NCBI GenBank assembly: GCA_016707005.1
Contig: JADJIQ010000002.1
Coordinates: 806,001 to 870,000, forward strand
Reading direction: 5' to 3'
DNA length: 64,000 bases
Origin: Ignavibacteria bacterium
Lineage (GTDB): Bacteria > Bacteroidota > Ignavibacteria > Kapaibacteriales > Kapaibacteriaceae
Of the stretch, positions 9,398-16,347 are shown in pieces (position 1 is the first letter of the stretch; each line of letters begins with the position of its first letter). The translations under genes were made by a program, and so were the position numbers. The notes beneath the pieces are model-generated. The model did not search any database and was not told the origin of the DNA. It saw only the letters and a list, made by a program, of their open reading frames with translations.

Positions 9398-9405
9398 TAA
9401 CTCCG

Positions 9406-9413
9406 TAACTTTC
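9406..9413 (+). promoter_or_regulatory. -7-like box TAACTTTC before ruvB
   Basis: Two 8-bp units GTAACTCC and GTAACTTT start in the upstream stop codon. The second forms TAACTTTC, one mismatch from TAnnTTTG, 6 nt before the ruvB ATG. Confidence 0.45.
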
Positions 9414-9419
9414 TTCTAC

Positions 9420-10454
9420 ATGAGCAGACAGAACGAACAGACGGATCCGCGGGTCCGCGTAGATGATGATGCCGATGCAGCATTGCGTCCGGCTACGTTT
9501 TCGGATTTCACCGGACAGCCGAAGATCGTAGAGAACCTCAAGATCTTTATCGCTGCTGCGAAGGGAAGGGGCGAGGCATTGGACCATGTGTTGCTCACGG
9601 GTCCGCCCGGACTTGGCAAGACAACACTCTCGCATATCATCGCTCGGGAGATGGACGCGCAGATCAAGATCACGTCGGGTCCGGTGTTGGAAAAACCGGG
9701 GGATCTTGCCGGACTCCTCACAAGTCTTGAAGAAGGCGACATCCTCTTCATCGACGAGATCCACAGACTCTCGCCCGTTGTCGAAGAGTACCTCTACTCG
9801 GCCATGGAAGACTTCCGCCTGGACATCATGATCGATTCCGGTCCGGCAGCACGTTCCATCCAGCTCTCTGTGCCACGATTCACTCTCATCGGCGCCACAA
9901 CACGACAAGGACTGCTCACAGCCCCCTTACGATCTCGTTTTGGGATAACGAACAGACTTGACTACTACGATGCAGCAGAACTCGCACGTGTTATCGTCCG
10001 CAGTGCCGGACTCCTCAACGCACAGATCGATGTGGAGGGGGCGAATGAACTCGCACGCAGGTCGCGGGGAACTCCTCGCATTGCCAACAGACTCCTGCGT
10101 CGCACGCGCGACTTTGCCGACGTAAAAGGCACGGGTGTTGTGACGTTGGAGATCGCCCGTCTTGCACTCCAAGCCTTGGATGTGGATGAGTTCGGACTCG
10201 ACGAGATGGATGCGCGAATCATTTCGGCCCTCATTGAGAAGTTCGCGGGCGGACCGGTGGGCATTTCGACACTTGCCGTAGCGGTTGGTGAAGAACCCGG
10301 TACACTTGAAGAGGTGTATGAACCGTTCTTGATCCAGCAAGGATTCCTCCAGCGGACGCCTCGCGGGCGTATTGCTACGCCCCTTGCCTACCGTCACCTC
10401 GGACTCACTGCACCAACGCCAGACATGCCATTGTTCTCAGGAGATAATTCTTGA
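9420..10454 (+). CDS. ruvB: Holliday junction branch migration helicase RuvB
   Basis: RuvB is the AAA+ hexameric motor that works with RuvA to move Holliday junctions during recombinational repair. The 344-residue product has Walker A TGPPGLGKTT, Walker B LFIDEIHRLS, sensor I GATTRQG and the RGTPRIANRLLRR arginine-rich segment. A C-terminal winged helix (GGPVGISTLAVAVGEEPGTLEEVYEPFL) follows. Length and domain order are normal. The stop overlaps the TTG start of the following secreted protein (TTGA), an unexpected operon partner. A -7-like box lies 6 nt upstream, and I see no ruvA or ruvC nearby. Confidence 0.97.
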   Translation: MSRQNEQTDPRVRVDDDADAALRPATFSDFTGQPKIVENLKIFIAAAKGRGEALDHVLLTGPPGLGKTTLSHIIAREMDAQIKITSGPVLEKPGDLAGLLTSLEEGDILFIDEIHRLSPVVEEYLYSAMEDFRLDIMIDSGPAARSIQLSVPRFTLIGATTRQGLLTAPLRSRFGITNRLDYYDAAELARVIVRSAGLLNAQIDVEGANELARRSRGTPRIANRLLRRTRDFADVKGTGVVTLEIARLALQALDVDEFGLDEMDARIISALIEKFAGGPVGISTLAVAVGEEPGTLEEVYEPFLIQQGFLQRTPRGRIATPLAYRHLGLTAPTPDMPLFSGDNS

Positions 10455-11260
10455 CAGTGCGACTACTATTGATCCTCGTCGTTGTTTTCACAGGTTTGTG
10501 TTCACAAACAGTGGCGCAGACTTCATCGATGATGCCCAAGGCCATCATCGGCTCACACACGCGCGTGATCGTCAGCGTCAAAGATCTTCTGCAATCCATG
10601 GCGTGGTGGACAAAGGTTGGATTCAGCCCCCTATCAAGACCGGAAGACAAGATCGATTCTGCCATCACCCTCTCCGATGGACAGGTCATCATCACGCTTG
10701 TGAAGACCAATCAACCGTCACCCGTCATCGTCTACCGCTGTGACAACATCAAACGTCTGAAGGCCCAGCTCGACTCGCTCACGATCCTCACCACCTTCGA
10801 TCTTGAAGGTCCGAGTTACAAAGAACTTCGCCTCCGCTCTCCCAATAGCGTCTACCTGGCTGTGCGACCTTCGACCATGGAGGACGACTTCAAAGCCACC
10901 GGCGCACTCAACCCCGTCTGTGGCAACTTCACAGAATTCAGCACCAGTGCTACAAAACTTCGCGATGAACAGAACTGGTGGCTAGATCTAGGGTTTGCTC
11001 CGGTAAGGGGCGACTCCGTTCCGTATCCGTATGTGAATATGGGTGACGAACGCATTGAGATCGGCATCCACGAGGACAGGGATATCGCCAGCCTTGCATT
11101 TACCTACTTCATGCCGGACATGGAGCAACGCATCGCACGCATCAAGCAGCTGGGGCTCACACCGATCGAAGAGATTCCCACAGCCGACAATCGCATCGGC
11201 AATGCGATCTTTCAATCGCCGGATGGGCAGCTGGTGTATCTGTTCGATGGAAAACAGTAG
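10451..11260 (+). CDS. Exported protein with two VOC (glyoxalase-like) modules
   Basis: A 269-residue protein with signal peptide, about residues 1-22 (MTVRLLLILVVVFTGLCSQTVAQ). Two vicinal-oxygen-chelate type halves follow, at roughly 30-140 and 150-269. Each has the family's LLQSMAWWTKVGFSP or LRDEQNWWLDLGFAP helix and a terminal NAIFQSPDGQLVYLFD strand. Metal ligands are not obvious, so enzymatic activity is uncertain; it may bind small molecules in the periplasm. The TTG start is inferred from the TTGA overlap with ruvB and gives a proper signal peptide. The stop TAG is immediately followed by a GAATAGC-type array. Confidence 0.75.
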   Translation: MTVRLLLILVVVFTGLCSQTVAQTSSMMPKAIIGSHTRVIVSVKDLLQSMAWWTKVGFSPLSRPEDKIDSAITLSDGQVIITLVKTNQPSPVIVYRCDNIKRLKAQLDSLTILTTFDLEGPSYKELRLRSPNSVYLAVRPSTMEDDFKATGALNPVCGNFTEFSTSATKLRDEQNWWLDLGFAPVRGDSVPYPYVNMGDERIEIGIHEDRDIASLAFTYFMPDMEQRIARIKQLGLTPIEEIPTADNRIGNAIFQSPDGQLVYLFDGKQ

Positions 11261-11304
11261 AATAGCGAACGCAGAACAGCGAATAGCGAATAGCGAATAG
11301 CGAA
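11261..11304. repeat. 7-bp array, GAATAGC/GAACAGC
   Basis: AATAGCGAACGCAGAACAGC followed by repeated GAATAGC units begins directly after the VOC gene stop codon and ends at the REP-like element. The period is 7 bp. Confidence 0.9.
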
Positions 11305-11406
11305 TTTCATTGAAGTTTGTAGCCCACGACGAAGTCGTGGGTTTAGAATAGTGATTTTCATTGAAGTTTGTAGCCCATGACGCAGTCATGGGGGTTTTGG
11401 AATAGC
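11305..11406. repeat. Two 51-bp REP-like units with covarying hairpins
   Basis: Two direct repeats start at 11305 and 11356 with TTTCATTGAAGTTTGTAGCC. Each carries an 8-bp stem with a 3-nt loop: CCCACGAC-GAA-GTCGTGGG at 11323-11341 and CCCATGAC-GCA-GTCATGGG at 11374-11392. The two stems differ by a compensating pair (C/G to T/A), so base pairing has been kept while the sequence changed. No REP-associated transposase is present in the window. Confidence 0.85.
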
Positions 11407-11424
11407 GTTTAGCGGATATCTTTG
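11395..11424 (+). promoter_or_regulatory. proS promoter: TTTTG, 17 nt, TATCTTTG
   Basis: TTTTG at 11395-11399 and TATCTTTG at 11417-11424 match a Bacteroidota-type -33/-7 pair with 17-nt spacing. The box ends 3 nt before the proS ATG, implying a leaderless transcript. It lies just downstream of the second REP-like hairpin. Confidence 0.6.
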
Positions 11425-11427
11425 TGC

Positions 11428-12894
11428 ATGAGCAAAGAGATAACATCCCGCGCAGAAGATTATTCCCAATGGTACATCGACCTGGTTCGCAAGGCCGGGC
11501 TTGCTGATTATTCAGCCGTAAAGGGCTGTATGGTCATCAAGCCGTATGGTTTTGGGATCTGGGAGAACATGCGAGATCAACTCGACCGTATGTTCAAGGA
11601 GACGGGGCATGTGAATGCCTACTTCCCGTTGTTGATCCCCAAGAGCTTCTTGAGCAGGGAGGCCGCCCACATTGAGGGCTTTGCCAAGGAATGTGCCGTT
11701 GTTACGCACTATCGTCTGAAGAATGCTGAGGATGGTTCCGGTGTGATCGTTGATCCGGATGCGAAGCTCGACGAAGAGTTGATCATTCGTCCAACGTCGG
11801 AGACGATCATCTGGAACACCTACAAGGACTGGATCCAATCGTATCGTGATCTGCCCCTTCTCATCAATCAGTGGGCGAATGTTGTTCGGTGGGAGATGCG
11901 CACGCGACTCTTCCTCCGCACGGCTGAATTCCTCTGGCAAGAAGGTCACACCGCACATGCAACGCGCGACGAAGCGATCGAAGAAACACGGAAGATGCTC
12001 GACGTGTATGCCACGTTCGCTGAAGAGTGGATGGCAATGCCGGTGATCAAGGGTGTGAAGACAGCCAACGAACGGTTTGCAGGCGCTGAAGACACGTATT
12101 GCATTGAAGCGTTGATGCAAGACGGCAAGGCATTGCAAGCCGGCACGTCGCACTTTCTTGGTCAGAACTTTGCCAAGGCATTCGATGTGCAGTTCACATC
12201 CAAGGAAGGCACGTTGGAATATGTTTGGGCCACGTCATGGGGCGTCTCCACACGTCTGATGGGCGCTCTTGTCATGGCGCATTCCGACGATGAAGGTCTG
12301 GTGATCCCGCCAAAGCTTGCATCAACACAGGTAGTGATCGTACCGATCCCAAAGCCCCTTCCTGAACTCACCGAAGTAGCAGACAAGATCGCAGCCGAGT
12401 TGCGTGCAAAGGGCATTCGTGTGAAGATCGATAATGACGATCAGAATCGTCCGGGATACAAGTTCGCTGAGTATGAGAAACTCGGATATCCTGTCCGACT
12501 CGGACTCGGTGCGCGCGATCTCGCCAACGGCACGATCGAAGTAGCACGCAGGGACACACGTGAGAAGTCTAGCGTTGCTGTAGAAGGCATTGCCGATCAC
12601 ATCTCTGCCCTTCTTGATGACATCCAAAAGTCGATGTACAACCGCGCGTTGGCCTTCCGCGACGAACACATCACACGCGTTGATACATGGGAAGAGTTTG
12701 TTGCAACGCTCGATGGTAAAGGGGGCTTTGTGAGTGCTCATTGGGACGGAACACCGGAGACCGAAGACCTCATCAAGGAAGAGACAAAGGCCACCATCCG
12801 CTGCATCCCGCTCAACAACCCGCAAGAGAACGGCGTCTGCATCAAGACCGGCAAACCAAGTTCCCAACGCGTCCTCTTTGCACGTGCCTACTAG
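11428..12894 (+). CDS. proS: Prolyl-tRNA synthetase, archaeal/eukaryal-type (ProS type 3)
   Basis: Class II aminoacyl-tRNA synthetase that charges tRNA-Pro. The 488-residue form has motif 1/2 features (PLLIPKSFLSREAAHIEGF; RPTSETIIW; NVVRWEMRTRLFLRTAEFLWQEGHTAH) and motif 3 (VWATSWGVSTRLMGALVMAHSDD). The anticodon domain follows. It ends in the conserved ...RVLFARAY terminus of the short ProRS type, without the YbaK-like insertion of the E. coli form. I use the ATG at 11428, six bases after a TTG in frame, because the promoter box ends at 11424. The stop TAG lies in TACTAG, from which the downstream GTTACTAG array continues. Confidence 0.95.
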   Translation: MSKEITSRAEDYSQWYIDLVRKAGLADYSAVKGCMVIKPYGFGIWENMRDQLDRMFKETGHVNAYFPLLIPKSFLSREAAHIEGFAKECAVVTHYRLKNAEDGSGVIVDPDAKLDEELIIRPTSETIIWNTYKDWIQSYRDLPLLINQWANVVRWEMRTRLFLRTAEFLWQEGHTAHATRDEAIEETRKMLDVYATFAEEWMAMPVIKGVKTANERFAGAEDTYCIEALMQDGKALQAGTSHFLGQNFAKAFDVQFTSKEGTLEYVWATSWGVSTRLMGALVMAHSDDEGLVIPPKLASTQVVIVPIPKPLPELTEVADKIAAELRAKGIRVKIDNDDQNRPGYKFAEYEKLGYPVRLGLGARDLANGTIEVARRDTREKSSVAVEGIADHISALLDDIQKSMYNRALAFRDEHITRVDTWEEFVATLDGKGGFVSAHWDGTPETEDLIKEETKATIRCIPLNNPQENGVCIKTGKPSSQRVLFARAY

Positions 12895-12991
12895 TTTACA
12901 GATACTAGTTAATAGTTACGAGTTACTAGTTACTAGTTACGAGATACTAGTTACGAAGAAGGTAACTCGTAACTGGTCACTAGTAACTCTG
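12889..12991 (+). repeat. Inverted GTTACTAG / GTAACT array with hairpin
   Basis: The array begins in the proS stop. The first part is in GTTAC orientation and the second in GTAAC orientation. Arms 12920-12943 and 12966-12989 are complementary at 22 of 24 positions with a 22-nt loop, the same design as the array at 4993-5113. The 3' arm is translated as the signal peptide of the next lipoprotein. Confidence 0.9.
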
Positions 12992-13864
12992 ATTGTTTTG
13001 TGTGTAGGGTGCAGCTCCACTACGCCCCTTCCCAACACCGACATCTACATCGCCGATCTTGATCGATCATCGATGAAGGTGAGCAACGTGCGGAACATCA
13101 CGCAACGCACGGGGTATGACAATCAACCGTCGTTCAGTCCTGATGGCAAGGGCGTGTATTATGTCTCCGACAGTACGGGCGTTACCGACATCTATCGGTA
13201 CGATCTTACGTCGGGAGCTACACGACAAGTAACGGAGACCAACGAGCAAGAGTTCTCTCCTACACCCATGAACGACGGCAAAAGTCTCTCCGTTGTGCGT
13301 GTTGGCAAGCCCCTTGCCGATGGAGACGAATACACCGAATCTCAACAAGTATGGCGGTACGATCTTGGTGGAAGACCAATCGCCCCTATTCTTGCAACGC
13401 GCAGAGTTGGGTATCACTGCTGGATAGACGAAGGCCTCATTGCCCTCTTCATCGTTGGAGATGAGGAGAAGGGGCTTCCCCCTAAGCTCATCGCTGCCGA
13501 CCTCGCATCACGTCAGACCATACAGCTCGCATCGAATATCGGACGTACATTGCGCGTCACCGCAGACGGCAGACTCGCCTTTGTTGACAAGTCCGACTCA
13601 ACACGTTGGAAGATCGCAACCATTGCACAGGGCGAAGACGCCCCTACTCCGCTTGTGGATCTTCCGACCGGAAGCGAAGACTTCTGCTTCCTACCCGATG
13701 GCAAGATCCTGAGTGTCAGCGGCTCACGTCTAATGTTCTGGAAGAATGGCGAAACCGCAACGTTCATCCCGTTCCATACCCTCACCGATCTCAATGGCAC
13801 GCTCGCCCGCATCACAACGAATGCAGAGGGAACGAAGATCGTGTTTGTAGTTACTGGGTACTAG
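12953..13864 (+). CDS. TolB/WD40-like beta-propeller lipoprotein, non-standard start
   Basis: After a lipoprotein-type signal with Cys codon at 13010, the roughly 285-residue mature part has beta-propeller repeats (NQPSFSPDGKGVYYVSDSTGVTDIYRYDL, then QEFSPTPMNDGKSLSVVRVG). It is presumably a periplasm-facing, lipid-anchored propeller; the partner is unknown. Between the proS stop and the lipobox the reading frame has no ATG or GTG, and the only TTG (12998) is four codons from the Cys. An ACG at 12953 gives a good n-region (KKVTR) and is my tentative start; ATA at 12944 is the alternative. The signal peptide codons and the final VVTGY-stop are both repeat-array sequence. A pseudogene or sequencing error is possible. 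Confidence 0.6.
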   Translation, partial: TKKVTRNWSLVTLIVLCVGCSSTTPLPNTDIYIADLDRSSMKVSNVRNITQRTGYDNQPSFSPDGKGVYYVSDSTGVTDIYRYDLTSGATRQVTETNEQEFSPTPMNDGKSLSVVRVGKPLADGDEYTESQQVWRYDLGGRPIAPILATRRVGYHCWIDEGLIALFIVGDEEKGLPPKLIAADLASRQTIQLASNIGRTLRVTADGRLAFVDKSDSTRWKIATIAQGEDAPTPLVDLPTGSEDFCFLPDGKILSVSGSRLMFWKNGETATFIPFHTLTDLNGTLARITTNAEGTKIVFVVTGY

Positions 13865-13907
13865 TTACTAGTTACGCAGTTACGTAGTTACTCAGTTACG
13901 AGACTTT
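13852..13907. repeat. GTTACTAG/GTTACGYAG array between convergent genes
   Basis: The array contains the TAG stop of the lipoprotein gene at its left end. At its right end it contains the TAA stop of the PhnA-domain gene, read from the other strand. The 7-8 bp units occupy the entire 31-bp gap and extend into both coding ends. Confidence 0.85.
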
Positions 13908-14108
13908 TCTCACGAACTCTGTTTTTACGGCGATCCTGATGCCGTCAACCTTGCAGTCGACATGATCAGGATCGTCCGTTACACGGATCTTCTTGATCAC
14001 CTGGCCGCCCTTGAGCGTTACACTAGTTCCGCCAACTTTGAGGTCCTTGATGACCTTGATCGTGTCGCCTGTTGCGAGCACGTTACCGAGGGAGTCTTTG
14101 ATTTCCAT
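13896..14108 (-). CDS. Short PhnA-domain protein (YjdM C-terminal domain only)
   Basis: A 70-residue protein that matches the C-terminal domain of the PhnA/YjdM family: DSLGNVLATGDTIKVIKDLKVGG, then IRVTDDPDHVDCKVDG and FVRKV at the end. The usual N-terminal zinc ribbon is absent and there is no room for it, since a repeat array starts within 20 bp of the ATG. The family name comes from an old phosphonate-operon label; no enzymatic role is established. It follows the LamG gene on the same strand. The stop TAA falls inside the GTAAC/GTTAC array shared with the convergent lipoprotein gene. Confidence 0.85.
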   Translation of the reverse strand: MEIKDSLGNVLATGDTIKVIKDLKVGGTSVTLKGGQVIKKIRVTDDPDHVDCKVDGIRIAVKTEFVRKVS

Positions 14109-14121
14109 ATGGGAAAATACG

Positions 14122-14243
14122 GAGAATAGCGAACAGTGAACAGCGAACAGTGAACAGCGAACAGTGAACAGCGAACAGCGAATCCCCGCAACTCCGTAAC
14201 TGAGTAACTACGTAACTAGTAACTAGTAACTAGTAACTAAGAG
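14122..14243. repeat. Composite array: GAACAGY units then GTAACTAG units
   Basis: About nine 7-bp units (GAATAGC, GAACAGT, GAACAGC) run into a junction GAATCCCCGC and then GTAACTAG units. On the minus strand the GTTAC part begins about 10 bp after the LamG stop, and the GCTGTTC part reaches to about 15 bp before the PhnA-domain ATG. The same composite order and junction recur at 15573-15663. Confidence 0.9.
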
Positions 14244-14245
14244 AC

Positions 14246-15496
14246 TTACTCTCCGAGCTTTCGTATCTCCGCTTCGTCTAGTACTCGGTTGAAGAACATG
14301 ATATCATCGAACGCGCCAACGAATCCGTTGATACTATGGTTGATTGTTGAGCGGATCTTACCGATCGAGAGTGGTTCGGTAGTTGTTGTTGAGACTCCTG
14401 GTGTGGCGAACGGACGTGCAGGTGCTCGGGCACCATCTACGTACAACGTAAGTTGATCACTTGCAATGGTGATCACAACATGGTGCCAGAGCGAGTCGAT
14501 CTCGGTCACTGTGTTAACGCGCGACCAGTTGTTGAAGTTCGAGCGGAAGTAGCCGGCGCAGAGCCTCTCGCCTTCAAAGAAGACCGACCATCCTTCGCCG
14601 TTTGGGTGAAGGTACTTGCCAAGGAAAAAGGACGTTTCAGCGGTTCTTTTGTCGACCTTGATCCAGAAACTCACGGTCATCGGAAACGAACATTGCCAGG
14701 CGCTATCCGGCACTACTGCAGCATCCGTCCCATTCGAAAAGAATCGTGCGCCACCATTCGCCCCATGCCTATCCACACATTCCGTGGGCTGTGAACTTCC
14801 GTATGTACCGTTTCTATGAAATGGACTGGCGTCCTTGAGAGTGTCAGCACCACTGTTCATCGGATACCAGGCGAGGAGTCCATTTGTGATTGGATTTTGC
14901 CAATAATCGCTCGCCACCTCCACTATGTATCGCATTGTTGCTCCGGGGACTGTTGTCACCCTGCCCACGAATGACCGCTTCCCTTGAACCAGTCCGGTGA
15001 TCGTGAAGGACGTCCCGGGCGTAACAAGGGTCTTTGTAACACCACCTTCAGCATCTGTTGTAACAGAGCTATCCGAATCGAACTGCACACTGTGATCCGT
15101 CATCGGCTCTTTGAACACAGCATCACGGAGGATGATCCGCGCTACCTGTTTATCACGTCCACTTTCGGACATGTAGATACGTTCCGTGGTGGATTCGCCT
15201 GCACGTGCGATCACACGTTTCGTCCCAACGTACGGACCAATGCGAGCAACGATGGTATAGGAACCTGGGTCGAGACTATCGAATCGTGTTCGACCCCGTG
15301 TAGTACGTCCGGCAGGAGCTGAGATCTCCACATCCACGATCTCCGGATTCGCCCGTTCCCCATTCACATAGGCTTCAATGGTGATCGACGCCCATTCGTG
15401 CACCGTCATTGGTCCGGGCTGTGATCTGAGATAAGGGGCTAGGCACAGCGCCAACACGATGATAAAAACATATCCGAGAAGCTTCTTGATGATCAT
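14246..15496 (-). CDS. Exported LamG (concanavalin-like) domain protein
   Basis: A 416-residue exported protein with an N-terminal hydrophobic signal (about residues 5-25, KKLLGYVFIIVLALCLA). Beta-rich modules at about 30-190 include a carboxypeptidase-regulatory-like segment (GSYTIVARIGPYVGTKRV). A LamG/concanavalin-like domain occupies about 205-415 (LLAWYPMNSG, FPMTVSFWIKVDKR, WHHVVITI, DQLTLYVDGA, GAFDDIMFFNRVLDEAEI). Its likely role is carbohydrate or protein binding at the cell surface. I see no T9SS tail; the protein ends just after the LamG fold. An SD-like GGAGAA lies before the ATG. It is downstream of kdpE but separated by a composite repeat array, so probably not part of the kdp operon. 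Confidence 0.85.
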   Translation of the reverse strand: MIIKKLLGYVFIIVLALCLAPYLRSQPGPMTVHEWASITIEAYVNGERANPEIVDVEISAPAGRTTRGRTRFDSLDPGSYTIVARIGPYVGTKRVIARAGESTTERIYMSESGRDKQVARIILRDAVFKEPMTDHSVQFDSDSSVTTDAEGGVTKTLVTPGTSFTITGLVQGKRSFVGRVTTVPGATMRYIVEVASDYWQNPITNGLLAWYPMNSGADTLKDASPFHRNGTYGSSQPTECVDRHGANGGARFFSNGTDAAVVPDSAWQCSFPMTVSFWIKVDKRTAETSFFLGKYLHPNGEGWSVFFEGERLCAGYFRSNFNNWSRVNTVTEIDSLWHHVVITIASDQLTLYVDGARAPARPFATPGVSTTTTEPLSIGKIRSTINHSINGFVGAFDDIMFFNRVLDEAEIRKLGE

Positions 15497-15572
15497 CGCC
15501 GTTCTCCGAGAGGTAGTTGAACGGATGCAACATCAGGGAAGGGGAGGTGGGATGCACCTTGACAAAACCTTA

Positions 15573-15663
15573 ATGAATAGCGAATAGCGAATAGCGAATA
15601 GCGAATAGCGAACAGAGAATCTCCGTAACCCCGTAACCTCGTAACCAAGTAACTAAGTAACTA
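15573..15663. repeat. Composite array: GAATAGC units then GTAACYYC units
   Basis: Five GAATAGC units, a GAATCTCC junction, then GTAACCCC/GTAACCTC/GTAACTAA units. On the minus strand the GTTAC part starts in the kdpE TAG stop codon. It mirrors the composite array at 14122-14243. Confidence 0.9.
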
Positions 15664-16347
15664 TCCTTCTTCCATCCTATAGCCAACGCCGATCTCTGTT
15701 CGAATGAGGGTTGGGTGTGTTGGGTTTGATTCGATCTTGGCGCGTAGTTGTCGGATGAAGACGCGGACGATCTGGGGATCTTCGTTTGATGAGCCCCATA
15801 TCGCATTGAGAATAAAGGAGTGTGTAAGGACACGTCCGGCATGTTTGCACAGCAGAGCTAGCAGATCATACTCGGTTGATGTGAGGTGGACTTCTTCTCC
15901 GTTTTTCGTTACCACACGAGCAGCGAAGTCTATGGACAGGGGGCCGATCGTTCGCCGCGATTCACCGGTTTCGATGCTGGCATGATGGCGGAGTGCAACA
16001 CGCATACGTGCCAATAGCGTAGGCATTGAGAACGGCTTGACGATGTAATCATCCGCGCCTGCATCGAGAACGCGGACGATCATGGCGTCGTCTGCTTGCG
16101 CGGTAAGCACAAGGACGGGCACAGAGGTCCACGTTCGAAGCGACTGCAACACGTCCAATCCACTTCCGTCCGGAAGACCAAGATCGAGTATGACAATGTT
16201 AGGCTGAATGAAGGCAGCCTTCACTCGCGCCTCTTGGACAGACTCAGCCTCCTCAACACGATAGCCAGTTGCTTCCGCAGCTATCCGTATCACACGCCGA
16301 ATTGGCGCGTCGTCGTCCACGATAAGAAGTTGAAGTGATGGGGTCAT
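15661..16347 (-). CDS. kdpE: KDP operon response regulator KdpE
   Basis: An OmpR-family response regulator of 228 residues. The receiver domain has acidic residues DDD at 11-13, phospho-acceptor Asp55 (VILDLGLPDGSG), Thr in LVLTAQ and Lys in YIVKPF. The winged-helix effector domain reads VHLTSTEYDLLALLCKHAGRVLTHSFILNAIWG and ends in IRTEIGVGYRMEEG. Its ATG directly follows the kdpD stop (TAG ATG), so it is the last gene of the kdp operon. With KdpD it should sense low potassium or turgor and activate kdpA. A candidate direct-repeat operator lies upstream of kdpA. The stop codon TAG begins a GTTAC repeat array. Confidence 0.93.
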   Translation of the reverse strand: MTPSLQLLIVDDDAPIRRVIRIAAEATGYRVEEAESVQEARVKAAFIQPNIVILDLGLPDGSGLDVLQSLRTWTSVPVLVLTAQADDAMIVRVLDAGADDYIVKPFSMPTLLARMRVALRHHASIETGESRRTIGPLSIDFAARVVTKNGEEVHLTSTEYDLLALLCKHAGRVLTHSFILNAIWGSSNEDPQIVRVFIRQLRAKIESNPTHPTLIRTEIGVGYRMEEG

